From contig QMVQ01000066.1 of the NCBI GenBank assembly GCA_003661185.1, forward strand, positions 1-7,894: a DNA stretch of 7,894 nucleotides, in the 5' to 3' direction. The DNA comes from Candidatus Alkanophagales archaeon. Its GTDB lineage: Archaea; Halobacteriota; Syntropharchaeia; Alkanophagales; B39-G2. Below are positions 1-6,365 of this stretch, piece by piece. Both the position numbers and the translations under genes were made by a program. A model generated the notes under the pieces. It was given only the letters and a program-made list of their open reading frames with translations, was not told the DNA's origin and did not search any database. Numbering within the stretch: the stretch's first letter is position 1; each line of letters starts with the position of its first letter.

Positions 1-202
1 TCAGCTCCTCCCTGCGTCTTTCTTTTTCTTCGTCCACCTCTTGCAGCCGTTCCGCCGCCACCTCCTCCGCCCGCCGTCGCATCACGTCATACTCGTGTAT
101 TCGCTGCGCTATCTCTTCTATGCTCCTCTGCGCCCCCCCCGCCATTTCTCTTAAAAGTTCAACCTCCTCAAGCACGTCCGCGGTGCAGTAGCGCATCCTC
201 AT
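1..202 (-). CDS. Partial CDS: charged, probably coiled-coil protein of unknown function (N-terminal 67 residues)
   Basis: The minus frame opens with ATG at 202-200 (a second in-frame ATG is at 196-194) and stays open for 67 codons to the window edge. The tca at bases 1-3 is not in this frame, so the C-terminus lies outside. The start reads MRMRYCTADVLEEVELLREM. The rest is dominated by Glu, Arg, Ala and Leu with no Pro after the start, as expected for a long amphipathic helix or coiled coil. I recognise no family. The gene diverges from the sirtuin with only 30 bases between the two starts, so both promoters must lie in that AT-rich gap or overlap the genes. An 8-C run (133-140, read as GCG GGG GGG GCG) sits early in the frame and could be a slippage or sequencing-error site. 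Highly charged frames can arise by chance in GC-rich DNA, but the uninterrupted frame, the start position and the divergent AT-rich gap favour a real gene. Confidence 0.55.
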   Translation of the reverse strand, partial: MRMRYCTADVLEEVELLREMAGGAQRSIEEIAQRIHEYDVMRRRAEEVAAERLQEVDEEKERRREEL

Positions 203-232
203 AATAACATAAGAGTCAAATATGATAAGAAT
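203..232. promoter_or_regulatory. AT-rich divergent intergenic region, likely promoters for 1-202 and the sirtuin
   Basis: These 30 bases between two divergent ATG codons are almost entirely A and T, unlike the flanking coding DNA. Stretches such as aataacataa and tcaaatatga resemble archaeal TATA boxes at roughly the spacing expected for leaderless transcripts in either direction. No Shine-Dalgarno sequence is evident before either ATG, which agrees with leaderless starts. Exact boxes cannot be fixed by eye. Confidence 0.45.
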
Positions 233-997
233 ATGGGATTGGAAAGCCTGATAAAAAGGGCGGCAAAGGACGTAGCAAAAGCGAAGAAGGTCGTAGCACT
301 AACCGGCGCCGGCATTTCTGTGGAGAGCGGCATCGCGCCGTTCAGGGGCAAGGGCGGGCTCTGGGAGAAGTTCAACCCTGAGGAATATGCGCACATCAAC
401 GCCTTCAGGCGGCATCCAGAGAAGGTATGGTCGGTGCTGCTAAAAGACATGTTCGAGGTCATCAAAAATGCGCAGCCAAATCCTGCGCATCTTGCGCTTG
501 CGAGGCTTGAGAAGTTGGGGAAGTTACACTGCGTCATCACGCAGAACGTTGATGGGCTGCACCAGAAGGCTGGAAATACTGACGTCATCGAGTTTCATGG
601 CACGCTCGCTTGGCTCGTCTGCTTGGACTGCGGGAAGCGGTTCAAGACTGAAGAATATAAGGTGAAAGAGATGCCGCCGAGGTGCGAATGCGGCGGCGTT
701 CTGAAGCCGGACGCCGTGTTCTTCGGCGAGCCGATACCCGTAGAGGCGCTGCGACGCTCACAGCACGAGGCGAGAACCTGCGACGTCATGCTCGTCATCG
801 GAACATCTGCCGTTGTTTACCCTGCGGCGAGCATCCCCAGCATCGCAAAAAACGCAGGTGCCACCATCATCGAGATAAACCCCGAAGCGACACCTCTCAC
901 GGGCGTCGTCTCTGACTACATCATCGAAGGGAATGCTGGAGAAGTCCTGCCAAAAATCGTTGATGAAGTGGAGAAGCTTTTGAGGGCTCAGGAGTAG
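233..997 (+). CDS. Sir2-family NAD-dependent protein deacylase (sirtuin), probably a deacetylase
   Basis: This is a full-length archaeal/bacterial sirtuin of 254 residues. It uses NAD+ to remove acyl groups from protein lysines, giving nicotinamide and O-acyl-ADP-ribose, and is expected in the cytoplasm. The NAD-binding motif GAGISVESGIAPFRG is at residues 25-39. QNVDGLH at 104-110 and the catalytic His122 in EFHGTL are followed by a zinc site, Cys130-x2-Cys133 and Cys151-x-Cys153. GTSAVVYPAA and EINPEATPLT complete the Rossmann-type NAD pocket. The Tyr-x-x-Arg pair that binds succinyl or malonyl groups in SIRT5/CobB-type enzymes appears absent: the matching segment reads WSVLLKDMF (66-74). 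Deacetylase or longer-chain fatty deacylase activity is therefore more likely. The ATG at 233 gives a normal N-terminus and has no clear Shine-Dalgarno, so a leaderless message is plausible. The RFC gene follows after 93 bases with its own promoter-like sequence. In other archaea such enzymes act on chromatin proteins such as Alba; the substrate here is unknown. Confidence 0.95.
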   Translation: MGLESLIKRAAKDVAKAKKVVALTGAGISVESGIAPFRGKGGLWEKFNPEEYAHINAFRRHPEKVWSVLLKDMFEVIKNAQPNPAHLALARLEKLGKLHCVITQNVDGLHQKAGNTDVIEFHGTLAWLVCLDCGKRFKTEEYKVKEMPPRCECGGVLKPDAVFFGEPIPVEALRRSQHEARTCDVMLVIGTSAVVYPAASIPSIAKNAGATIIEINPEATPLTGVVSDYIIEGNAGEVLPKIVDEVEKLLRAQE

Positions 998-1049
998 TCT
1001 GACGAAAGAGCCGTCGTCAAAATAAGCGCCGAGCCCTTTAATTCGAACT

Positions 1050-1070
1050 CAAAAGAGATAAATACGAGAG
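1050..1070 (+). promoter_or_regulatory. Candidate TATA box/promoter of the RFC small subunit gene
   Basis: The purine-rich aaaagagataaata segment (1051-1064) resembles an archaeal BRE-TATA element. Its centre is about 30 bases before the ATG at 1091, predicting a leader of only a few bases. There is no Shine-Dalgarno immediately before the ATG (cattatcgcagATG), which fits a very short leader. The rest of the 998-1090 gap holds no other recognisable signal. Confidence 0.45.
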
Positions 1071-1090
1071 TTACGTCCTCATTATCGCAG

Positions 1091-2770
1091 ATGCCCGGGC
1101 GTGCAGAAGAGATTTGGATTGAGAAATACCGCCCTAAGACGCTCGACGAGATTGTAGGGCAGGAGGAAATCGTCAGAAACCTCAAGTCCTACGTTAAAGC
1201 GGGAAACATGCCGCATCTCATCTTTTCAGGACCCGCAGGCGTCGGGAAGACGGCAGCGGCAGTAGCGCTCGCCAGGGAGTTTTTCGGCGACGCCTACGAG
1301 GAGAACTTCACCGAATTAAATGCATCGGTGACGCCTGAGACCGTCTTAGTGCTGCGTGCCGGCGGCAATATAACGAGTTTGAGTTTCAAGGAGCTTGACA
1401 AGCTGATTTTTGGAGATGACAAGGAAGAAGAATATGCAATATTACAAGGGGTCGAAGTCCTCTCGGTGGCAGATTACAAAATCAAATTCATGCCCGTCTC
1501 GGCGGTTGCAAGGCACAAAGCCGAACGTATTTTGAGAATAAAGCACGAGGGCGGGGAAATAAGCGTCACCCCTGACCATTCTTTAATCGTAATCACTGAG
1601 AGCGGAGCTCTCGCTTCAAAACCCGCCGCAGAAGTGGAAACTGGCTCGTTTCTAATCTCCTTCTGCGATGGCGGCGGCAAGCTCCCCGCAGAACCCCTCT
1701 TGAATTTCCTCAGGAACGCAAACGCTGTAAGTTGGCATTTGAGCAACGTATGCAGCGCCGCCGACACCATTGAGAAATCGAAGATGTTGGGTGCCATTAG
1801 GTCGGTTAACGCTAAGGAACTACACGAGGGAGAACAAAAGACCTTTGAGACGCTTAGGAAGCTTGCAAGCTCTAAGCTTCACGTCTTAAAAGTCAAGGAC
1901 GTGAAAGAGATGAGCTACGACGGCTGGGTTTACGACGTGGGCGTCCCACGCACCGAGATGTTTTGGGGTTTCGCCGCTAACGGCAGAGTCACGTCTGTGA
2001 TGGCGCCGCCCGTTTTGCTGCATAATTCAGACGAACGGGGCATAGATGTCGTGCGCAACAACATAAAGAATTTTGCGAGGATGATGGCCGTCGGCGGGAA
2101 GTTTAAGATAATTTTCCTTGACGAGGCTGACGCTCTCACCGACGCCGCCCAGTCCGCCTTAAGAAGGACGATGGAGCGCTACTCCGCAACGTGCAGGTTC
2201 ATCTTCAGCTGCAACTACTCTTCAAAGATAATAGAGCCGATACAGTCGAGGTGCGCAGTTTATCGATTCAAGGCACTCCCCTATGACGCCATAAAGAAAA
2301 GGCTTCTCTACATTGCAAAGCAGGAACGCCTTAAGATTTCGGAGGAGGTCATAAAGGCGATATATGACGTTGCGGGTGGCGACATGCGACGAGCGATAAA
2401 TGCGCTGCAGAGCGCCGCCGCAGTGAGCAAGGAAATAACGCCAGAAATCATATACAATATCACGGCGACGCCGAGTCCCGAGGTGGTGGAGGCGCTGATA
2501 AGAAAAGCGTTATATGAAGATTTCTTTGAAGCTCTTGAGATGCTTAACACGCTTCTGGACGAGAAGGGCGTGGCGCCCGACGAGTTGCTTACACAGATGC
2601 ATAAAACACTTTTGAATATGGAAATACCACCCGAAAAGAAGGTTTATTTGATAGACAGGATAGGAGAAGTGGATTTTAGGATTGCGGAGGGGGCGAACGA
2701 GCGAATTCAGCTTGAGGGGCTGCTCGCATTCTTTCACCTTTATGGAGGGCAGCGAGCTGGGGGCGTTTGA
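1091..2770 (+). CDS. rfcS: Replication factor C small subunit, intein-containing precursor
   Basis: RFC small subunits are AAA+ ATPases that, with the large subunit, load the PCNA sliding clamp on primed DNA. The 559-residue precursor is much longer than usual. Removing a 234-residue intein (residues 79-312) leaves a 325-residue protein, the normal size for an archaeal RfcS. Extein landmarks are the N-terminal IWIEKYRPKTLDEIVGQ, Walker A GPAGVGKT (47-54), ELNA (75-78) joined after splicing to SDERGID (313-319), Walker B IIFLDEAD (340-347), the sensor region FIFSCNYSSKIIEPIQ, the arginine-finger motif SRC (386-388) and GGDMRRAINALQ in the AAA+ lid. The C-terminal helical collar follows and the protein ends GGQRAGGV. 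ATG 1091 puts the conserved WxEKYRPK motif at its usual distance from the start. The large subunit gene, often adjacent in archaea, is not seen in this window. Clamp loading should depend on protein splicing, because the intein interrupts a conserved AAA+ block. Confidence 0.97.
   Translation: MPGRAEEIWIEKYRPKTLDEIVGQEEIVRNLKSYVKAGNMPHLIFSGPAGVGKTAAAVALAREFFGDAYEENFTELNASVTPETVLVLRAGGNITSLSFKELDKLIFGDDKEEEYAILQGVEVLSVADYKIKFMPVSAVARHKAERILRIKHEGGEISVTPDHSLIVITESGALASKPAAEVETGSFLISFCDGGGKLPAEPLLNFLRNANAVSWHLSNVCSAADTIEKSKMLGAIRSVNAKELHEGEQKTFETLRKLASSKLHVLKVKDVKEMSYDGWVYDVGVPRTEMFWGFAANGRVTSVMAPPVLLHNSDERGIDVVRNNIKNFARMMAVGGKFKIIFLDEADALTDAAQSALRRTMERYSATCRFIFSCNYSSKIIEPIQSRCAVYRFKALPYDAIKKRLLYIAKQERLKISEEVIKAIYDVAGGDMRRAINALQSAAAVSKEITPEIIYNITATPSPEVVEALIRKALYEDFFEALEMLNTLLDEKGVAPDELLTQMHKTLLNMEIPPEKKVYLIDRIGEVDFRIAEGANERIQLEGLLAFFHLYGGQRAGGV
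1325..2026 (+). other. In-frame mini-intein in rfcS (no homing endonuclease domain seen)
   Basis: The conserved RFC sequence ELNASDERGID is interrupted between Ala78 and Ser313. The insert is 234 residues. It begins with Ser79 in block A (SVTPETVLVLR) and has block B around SVTPDHSLIV (158-167) with the TxxH signature Thr160/His163. Block F is GWVYDVGVPRTEMFWGF (278-294), and block G ends VLLHN with His311-Asn312, followed by Ser+1 of the host. These are the residues needed for Ser-type splicing: Ser1, penultimate His, terminal Asn and a Ser nucleophile. The stretch between blocks B and F, about 191-262, has no LAGLIDADG motif and is far too short for a complete endonuclease. It may be a linker or an eroded remnant. 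The element should therefore splice but not be able to home by itself. A 16-residue tail (NGRVTSVMAPPVLLHN, 297-312) between blocks F and G is slightly long. Confidence 0.93.
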
Positions 2771-2827
2771 CGTTTTAACCAATTATACCCTGTGCGCACT
2801 TCCCACCCGTCTGAGACTTCTTTTTCT
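2771..2827. other. Short convergent intergenic region between rfcS and the ASCH gene
   Basis: Only 57 bases separate two converging stop codons. No stable hairpin is obvious. On the plus strand the pyrimidine-rich cttctttttcttc (2818-2830), overlapping the ASCH stop, could act as an archaeal T-rich terminator for rfcS. Nothing comparable is seen for the minus-strand cluster inside the gap. Confidence 0.35.
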
Positions 2828-3157
2828 TCACTTGCGCCGCCTTGGCGTCAGCCTAAACTTTATAAGCGTAAATATTTCGTTTTCGCCGAAGTTCCCGTAG
2901 AACCGCCTGAGGTCACGTTTGAGACTTTTCTTGCTGCGATAGCCTTCTTCCCTGATGGTCGCCTCGTCAACCTCATCGAACGTGATGTAGCGGACGTCGG
3001 TGATGAGCGCCTCGCCAAGATACTCCTTGCCGCATATCACCTTGACGACCTCGCCCGCTTTGTATTTTTTCCTGCCACGGCGGAGCGTTGCGGTCTTACG
3101 CCCGCTCTTCAGCTTCTTCAGGAACTTTTCGTTGAAATTCAGAAATTTCCTCCCCAT
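2828..3157 (-). CDS. ASCH-domain protein, candidate N4-acetylcytidine amidohydrolase (YqfB-like)
   Basis: This 109-residue protein is a single ASCH domain, a PUA-like RNA/nucleoside-binding fold. The hallmark GRKTATLR is at residues 19-26. A KAGEVV turn (33-38), an EEGYRSKKSLKRDL helix (70-83) and a closing strand IFTLIKFRL (95-103) follow. E. coli YqfB, of similar size, hydrolyses N4-acetylcytidine to cytidine and acetate using Lys21, Thr24 and Glu74. Here Lys21 and Thr24 have the same numbers, and Glu70 or Glu71 lies at the corresponding helix start. The ATG at 3157 is 62 bases inside the end of tmcA in another frame. It gives an N-terminus (MGRKFLNFNEKFLKKL) of normal family length, and no later ATG precedes the motif, so the overlap looks real and suggests coupled translation. 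A GGAGG lies about 15 bases before the ATG. Sharing a cluster with the ac4C-forming enzyme supports an ac4C role. Other ASCH proteins have been linked to RNA binding or RNase activity, so the reaction is inferred. Confidence 0.85.
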   Translation of the reverse strand: MGRKFLNFNEKFLKKLKSGRKTATLRRGRKKYKAGEVVKVICGKEYLGEALITDVRYITFDEVDEATIREEGYRSKKSLKRDLRRFYGNFGENEIFTLIKFRLTPRRRK

Positions 3158-5627
3158 ACGAGCGCAACATCCCTCCTGCCTCTTCGACGAAGTTTTTCAG
3201 GATGATGCCGACCGCCTCTCGAAGCTCGTTGGCGCACGTCGTTATGCTCCGCCGCACGACGTCCGCGACGTCCTCCCAGCTCCGACCCTGCAGCACCCTC
3301 AGAATAAGCAGCCGCTCCTGGAAGTTGCTTAGCTTCTTCTCCAAGCGCAGGAAGTAGAGACGGACAAAGTCCGCAATACAGTCCGCCACAGCCTCATATT
3401 TCAGCGGTCCGTATGCGTAAATAATCGCACGCCGCCAGCTCAAATCGTCTATGCTCAAAAGCTTGCGCAGCCACACCTCTCGCCATACGTCGCCCAATGC
3501 CACGCCCTCAACCTCGTCCTCTTCCGCCTCTTCAGCCTTTTCGTCCCCCACTGACGCCGCAGTCGTAGCCGCGGCGGTAGCGGCAGCGATGGAGCCTACT
3601 AACGCCGGCTTCCCGCTGAGGACGTTCCTCAATATTCTTATTATCAGGTAGGAGAGCCCAATTTCCAAGTCATTGAGCGGTTCCCTCAAGAGCTTCAAGA
3701 ACCTTTCAAAGAAAAGCGCCGCAATTTCTTGGAACGCAGAGCGGGCGACGTCGCTCAGCGGTTTCACAACGACGACGGAATACTCGCCGCTAACTTCATT
3801 ACGGGCGGGCGAGATGTGTATGGGGAAGAAGCCGCTTCTTGCCCAGAAGCGTAGGAGCTCGGAGGTTGCGCCGAAGCTTGATCCGAGCCAGTCGATGTTC
3901 TTGCAGCGTGCCTCCTTTTCGATCTCAGCCAGCATTTTCGTGCCGATGCCACGACGCATGATTTCGGGGTGCGTAGCGATTCTGACGATTCTCCAGCCGC
4001 AGAGCTTGCTGAGGTCGCGGCAGCGGTAGTGTTTGATGAAAATATCTGGGATTAAGTTTCCGGGCGGCGCATACCCGTAATACATGGCTTCGACGTCCTC
4101 GTCGAGCAGCCCCCCCTCCGCTGCGAGCTGCACCGAGCATATTACGTGGTGGTTGATCGTGAGCATCCTCACCTCTTGGTTCGGCGCGTCACATAAAATC
4201 GCAAAGTCGTTCGGATTGTTCTTGTAGTGGGCAAGCACCAGAATTCCAAAATACTCACGCAGCACCTCCTCACGCTCGAAAAGCTCCTCGACACGGGCCG
4301 TCACATATTCGCAGGCATCTAACTGAACCTCCTCGAGCTTCCCGAAAGAAAACGGCTCCGCATCCAGCAACAGCGTCTTGAAAACCCAGTCCTCAATCGG
4401 GTCAGCCTCGCTGTATCTTATAGGCTCGGTCATCTCATATTCGACGACGCTCTCCTTGCTCTCCCGCAGCCTGCGGAGGAAGCGGACTGAGAAACCACGC
4501 CCAGCGCCCTCATAGCCGTGGACCGTTGATGAGAATATAACACGGGGTGCTTGCCTTAAGATGCGAAAGAGTAACGGAATCGGAATGGCGGCAGCTTCGT
4601 CCACGACGACGACGTCGTAGCGTTCTGCTTTGCGGGCGGCGTCCATTGGGCCCCACCACTCAATCAGCGAGGCCCCGCTACGCAGCTCGAATGTGAAGCC
4701 CTTATGCTCTTTCGCCGTCACCTTACGCCCGACACGCTCAAGCCCGATTCTCGCAAACCTGAAAACTTCGGTGACGTTCTCAAGTTCCGGCGACGTTAAA
4801 AGCGCTTTTAGCGCCCTGTTGCGTCTGCCGCTTGCCTCCACGAGGGCGGCAAGTCCCAAACCTATGATGCTCGACTTCCCACGCCCCCGGTTTGCAGTGA
4901 GCACGAAAATCCTCTTCGTCCCCTTTTCCAGCTCCTCCAACACTTTCAACGCTTCAACCTGGTCTTGCGTCAGGCAAAGCTCGTAAAAAATCTTCTTGAA
5001 TCTTGGGCTTTCGGGGAGTTTCGGCAGTGGTCTTCGCCGTCGCCTCTTAATTTTCGAAGCGAGCGGCTTCTTGTGGATTCTGCCGTCTGCAGTCGCTATT
5101 GCGACGCCGTCGTGCTCAAAAAGCTTCTGAACGAACCAGCGGAGGAAGTTGCGGCGGATATCCGCCTCGTCGTAAGGCGGCGTAAGCATGATGTGACGGT
5201 GGAACTTCGTTACCATCTCCACGAACTCGTCGAGCGGCGGGACGAGCATGAAAACGAGCCCGCCACCCCGCACGAGCCCCGCGAGCCTTCCGAGGTCTGA
5301 AGGCACGAGCGTCCTGTGGAAATCAAGAAGCATCGCGTCGAACGTCATGCCCAGGACCTTGAGTGTGTCCTTGAACTCAATAACTTGGAAGTCAGGACGC
5401 CTCTCAGGCACGTCTTCAAGAAACGAAGTGGCAAGCAACACCTTTCTTGCATCAAGCTCCTTTTCGTCAATCCTTCGCTGCAGCAGCGAGAACGCAAGCT
5501 CGTAACACTTTTTTTGCTCTCCAGCGATCACGAGCAGTCTCCGCTGCCTGCTACGCTCCGCCTCCCTCCAAAGGCGGTTCACGAGACTCTGCAACTCCCT
5601 AGGCGCCCCTTTCCGCATGCGTCCCAT
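3096..5627 (-). CDS. tmcA: TmcA/Nat10/Kre33-family RNA cytidine acetyltransferase
   Basis: This 843-residue enzyme uses acetyl-CoA and ATP to convert cytidine to N4-acetylcytidine, in the tRNA-Met anticodon wobble position in bacteria and at many rRNA/tRNA sites in some archaea. Domain order is canonical. An N-terminal TmcA domain (about 1-190) has MLLDFHRTLVPSDLGRLAGL. A RecD-like helicase follows, with Walker A TANRGRGKSS (244-253, Lys251) and Walker B VVVVDEAAA (Asp343-Glu344). A GNAT domain carries the acetyl-CoA loop RRGIG (558-562) in RIATHPEIMRRGIG, and SFGATSELLRFWARSGF follows. The C-terminal RNA-binding helical region ends the protein. An Ala-rich then acidic low-complexity segment (about 676-709) links GNAT and C-terminal regions. 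The ATG at 5627 is preceded by a GAGGGGGT Shine-Dalgarno-like stretch and lies 9 bases after the nitroreductase stop. The 3' end overlaps the ASCH gene. Family assignment is very secure; whether tRNA, rRNA or both are targets cannot be read from sequence. Confidence 0.97.
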   Translation of the reverse strand: MGRMRKGAPRELQSLVNRLWREAERSRQRRLLVIAGEQKKCYELAFSLLQRRIDEKELDARKVLLATSFLEDVPERRPDFQVIEFKDTLKVLGMTFDAMLLDFHRTLVPSDLGRLAGLVRGGGLVFMLVPPLDEFVEMVTKFHRHIMLTPPYDEADIRRNFLRWFVQKLFEHDGVAIATADGRIHKKPLASKIKRRRRRPLPKLPESPRFKKIFYELCLTQDQVEALKVLEELEKGTKRIFVLTANRGRGKSSIIGLGLAALVEASGRRNRALKALLTSPELENVTEVFRFARIGLERVGRKVTAKEHKGFTFELRSGASLIEWWGPMDAARKAERYDVVVVDEAAAIPIPLLFRILRQAPRVIFSSTVHGYEGAGRGFSVRFLRRLRESKESVVEYEMTEPIRYSEADPIEDWVFKTLLLDAEPFSFGKLEEVQLDACEYVTARVEELFEREEVLREYFGILVLAHYKNNPNDFAILCDAPNQEVRMLTINHHVICSVQLAAEGGLLDEDVEAMYYGYAPPGNLIPDIFIKHYRCRDLSKLCGWRIVRIATHPEIMRRGIGTKMLAEIEKEARCKNIDWLGSSFGATSELLRFWARSGFFPIHISPARNEVSGEYSVVVVKPLSDVARSAFQEIAALFFERFLKLLREPLNDLEIGLSYLIIRILRNVLSGKPALVGSIAAATAAATTAASVGDEKAEEAEEDEVEGVALGDVWREVWLRKLLSIDDLSWRRAIIYAYGPLKYEAVADCIADFVRLYFLRLEKKLSNFQERLLILRVLQGRSWEDVADVVRRSITTCANELREAVGIILKNFVEEAGGMLRSYGEEISEFQRKVPEEAEERA

Positions 5628-5636
5628 AAGACCCCC

Positions 5637-6365
5637 TCAGCTCGCACGCCGCCCTATAGGCACTACGTATAACGGTGCGTGGTCATCGGGCATGCTTAGG
5701 AGCTCACGCACGTCGTCATCGAGGAACGCACCGACGACCGTCATCCCGAGACCGAGAGCCGTCGCCTGCAAATACAAGTTTTGTGCAGCGTGCCCCGCCT
5801 CCATGAAGACGTAACGCTCGCCTCGCTCCCCGTATTTCGCCTCCGTCCTCTCGAAAACTGCCGCAATCACAATGCTGACCGGCGCCGCTCGCACCCACGT
5901 CTGCCCGACGGCGGCTGCACAAAGCTCGTCACGCACGTCCCCGCTCTTAACCTTAGATAAACTGTGCTCGTGCGGCGAATAATGGAAGACGCCGGCGACA
6001 AGCTCGGAAACGCCGCTCTCGCCGACCGCCACATATATCTCAAGCGGGTATGTCATACCGGCGCTCGGCACCGCCCTTTTTCCAGCTTCAGGGTCAGTGA
6101 TGCCCTGTGCTGCCCAGAGCAACTGCGAGAGCTCCTGAAGCGTCAAGGGCTCGTTTGCAAATCTACGAACTGACCGGCGCAGCGCAATTGTTTCCTCCAC
6201 CGACATCTCGCCGGTGGTGCGTGGTGATGGCAGTTCTATTTCGTCAGGCGACGGCGTAACGTCGCTGACGGCGCGCATCTCTAAAATCACTGCGACGCTG
6301 GCAAGCGCTGCGAGCACCGCTATCGTTACAAGGAGCATCCATTTCCGCCCAGCTCTCAACGGCAT
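5637..6365 (-). CDS. SagB-type nitroreductase-fold dehydrogenase with N-terminal membrane anchor
   Basis: This 242-residue protein has one hydrophobic segment (about 9-28, WMLLVTIAVLAALASVAVI) after a basic start. It is a probable signal anchor or uncleaved signal, with no lipobox. The catalytic domain follows a Pro/Ser-rich linker. FMN-binding RRSVRRF (63-69), LTLQELSQLLWAAQGIT, VPSAGMTYPLEIYV (99-112) and FHYSPHEHSL are typical of the SagB/ThcOx branch of nitroreductases. The C-terminal RYVFMEAGHAAQNLYLQA and LGMTVVGAF also fit. SagB enzymes oxidise azolines in peptide natural products, but many stand-alone homologues have unknown substrates. No YcaO cyclodehydratase or precursor peptide is seen here, so a thiazole/oxazole role is not supported. 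The anchor suggests the flavin domain faces outside the membrane. ATG 6365 has no Shine-Dalgarno, and an AT-rich box about 20-28 bases upstream fits a leaderless message. The gene heads a cluster with tmcA and ASCH; the functional link is unclear. Confidence 0.88.
   Translation of the reverse strand: MPLRAGRKWMLLVTIAVLAALASVAVILEMRAVSDVTPSPDEIELPSPRTTGEMSVEETIALRRSVRRFANEPLTLQELSQLLWAAQGITDPEAGKRAVPSAGMTYPLEIYVAVGESGVSELVAGVFHYSPHEHSLSKVKSGDVRDELCAAAVGQTWVRAAPVSIVIAAVFERTEAKYGERGERYVFMEAGHAAQNLYLQATALGLGMTVVGAFLDDDVRELLSMPDDHAPLYVVPIGRRAS

Noticed and set aside
1..3. tca at the left edge as the stop codon of the minus-strand partial gene
   Set aside because: Counting codons from ATG 202 puts codon boundaries at bases 4/2, so this TGA is out of frame and the gene continues beyond the window.
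1858..1880. Perfect 7-bp inverted repeat GAAGCTT/AAGCTTC in the intein
   Set aside because: It encodes a repeated Lys-Leu (KLASSKL) using the same codons within coding DNA, so chance codon use explains it.
1649..1880. Homing endonuclease domain in the intein linker
   Set aside because: There is no LAGLIDADG or HNH-like motif, and only about 70-80 residues separate the splicing blocks.
2792..3205. Plus-strand open frame of 137 codons
   Set aside because: It is antisense to the ASCH gene and the tmcA end. The minus-strand frames carry clear family motifs and this one has none.
4630..5672. Several 85-118 codon plus-strand open frames
   Set aside because: All are antisense to tmcA, Ser/Arg/Pro-rich, and lack motifs or start signals. 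They are typical shadows of GC-biased coding DNA.
5637..6365. Thiazole/oxazole-modified peptide cluster suggested by the SagB-type enzyme
   Set aside because: No YcaO/SagCD partner or precursor peptide lies nearby, and the gene is in a cluster with tmcA instead.
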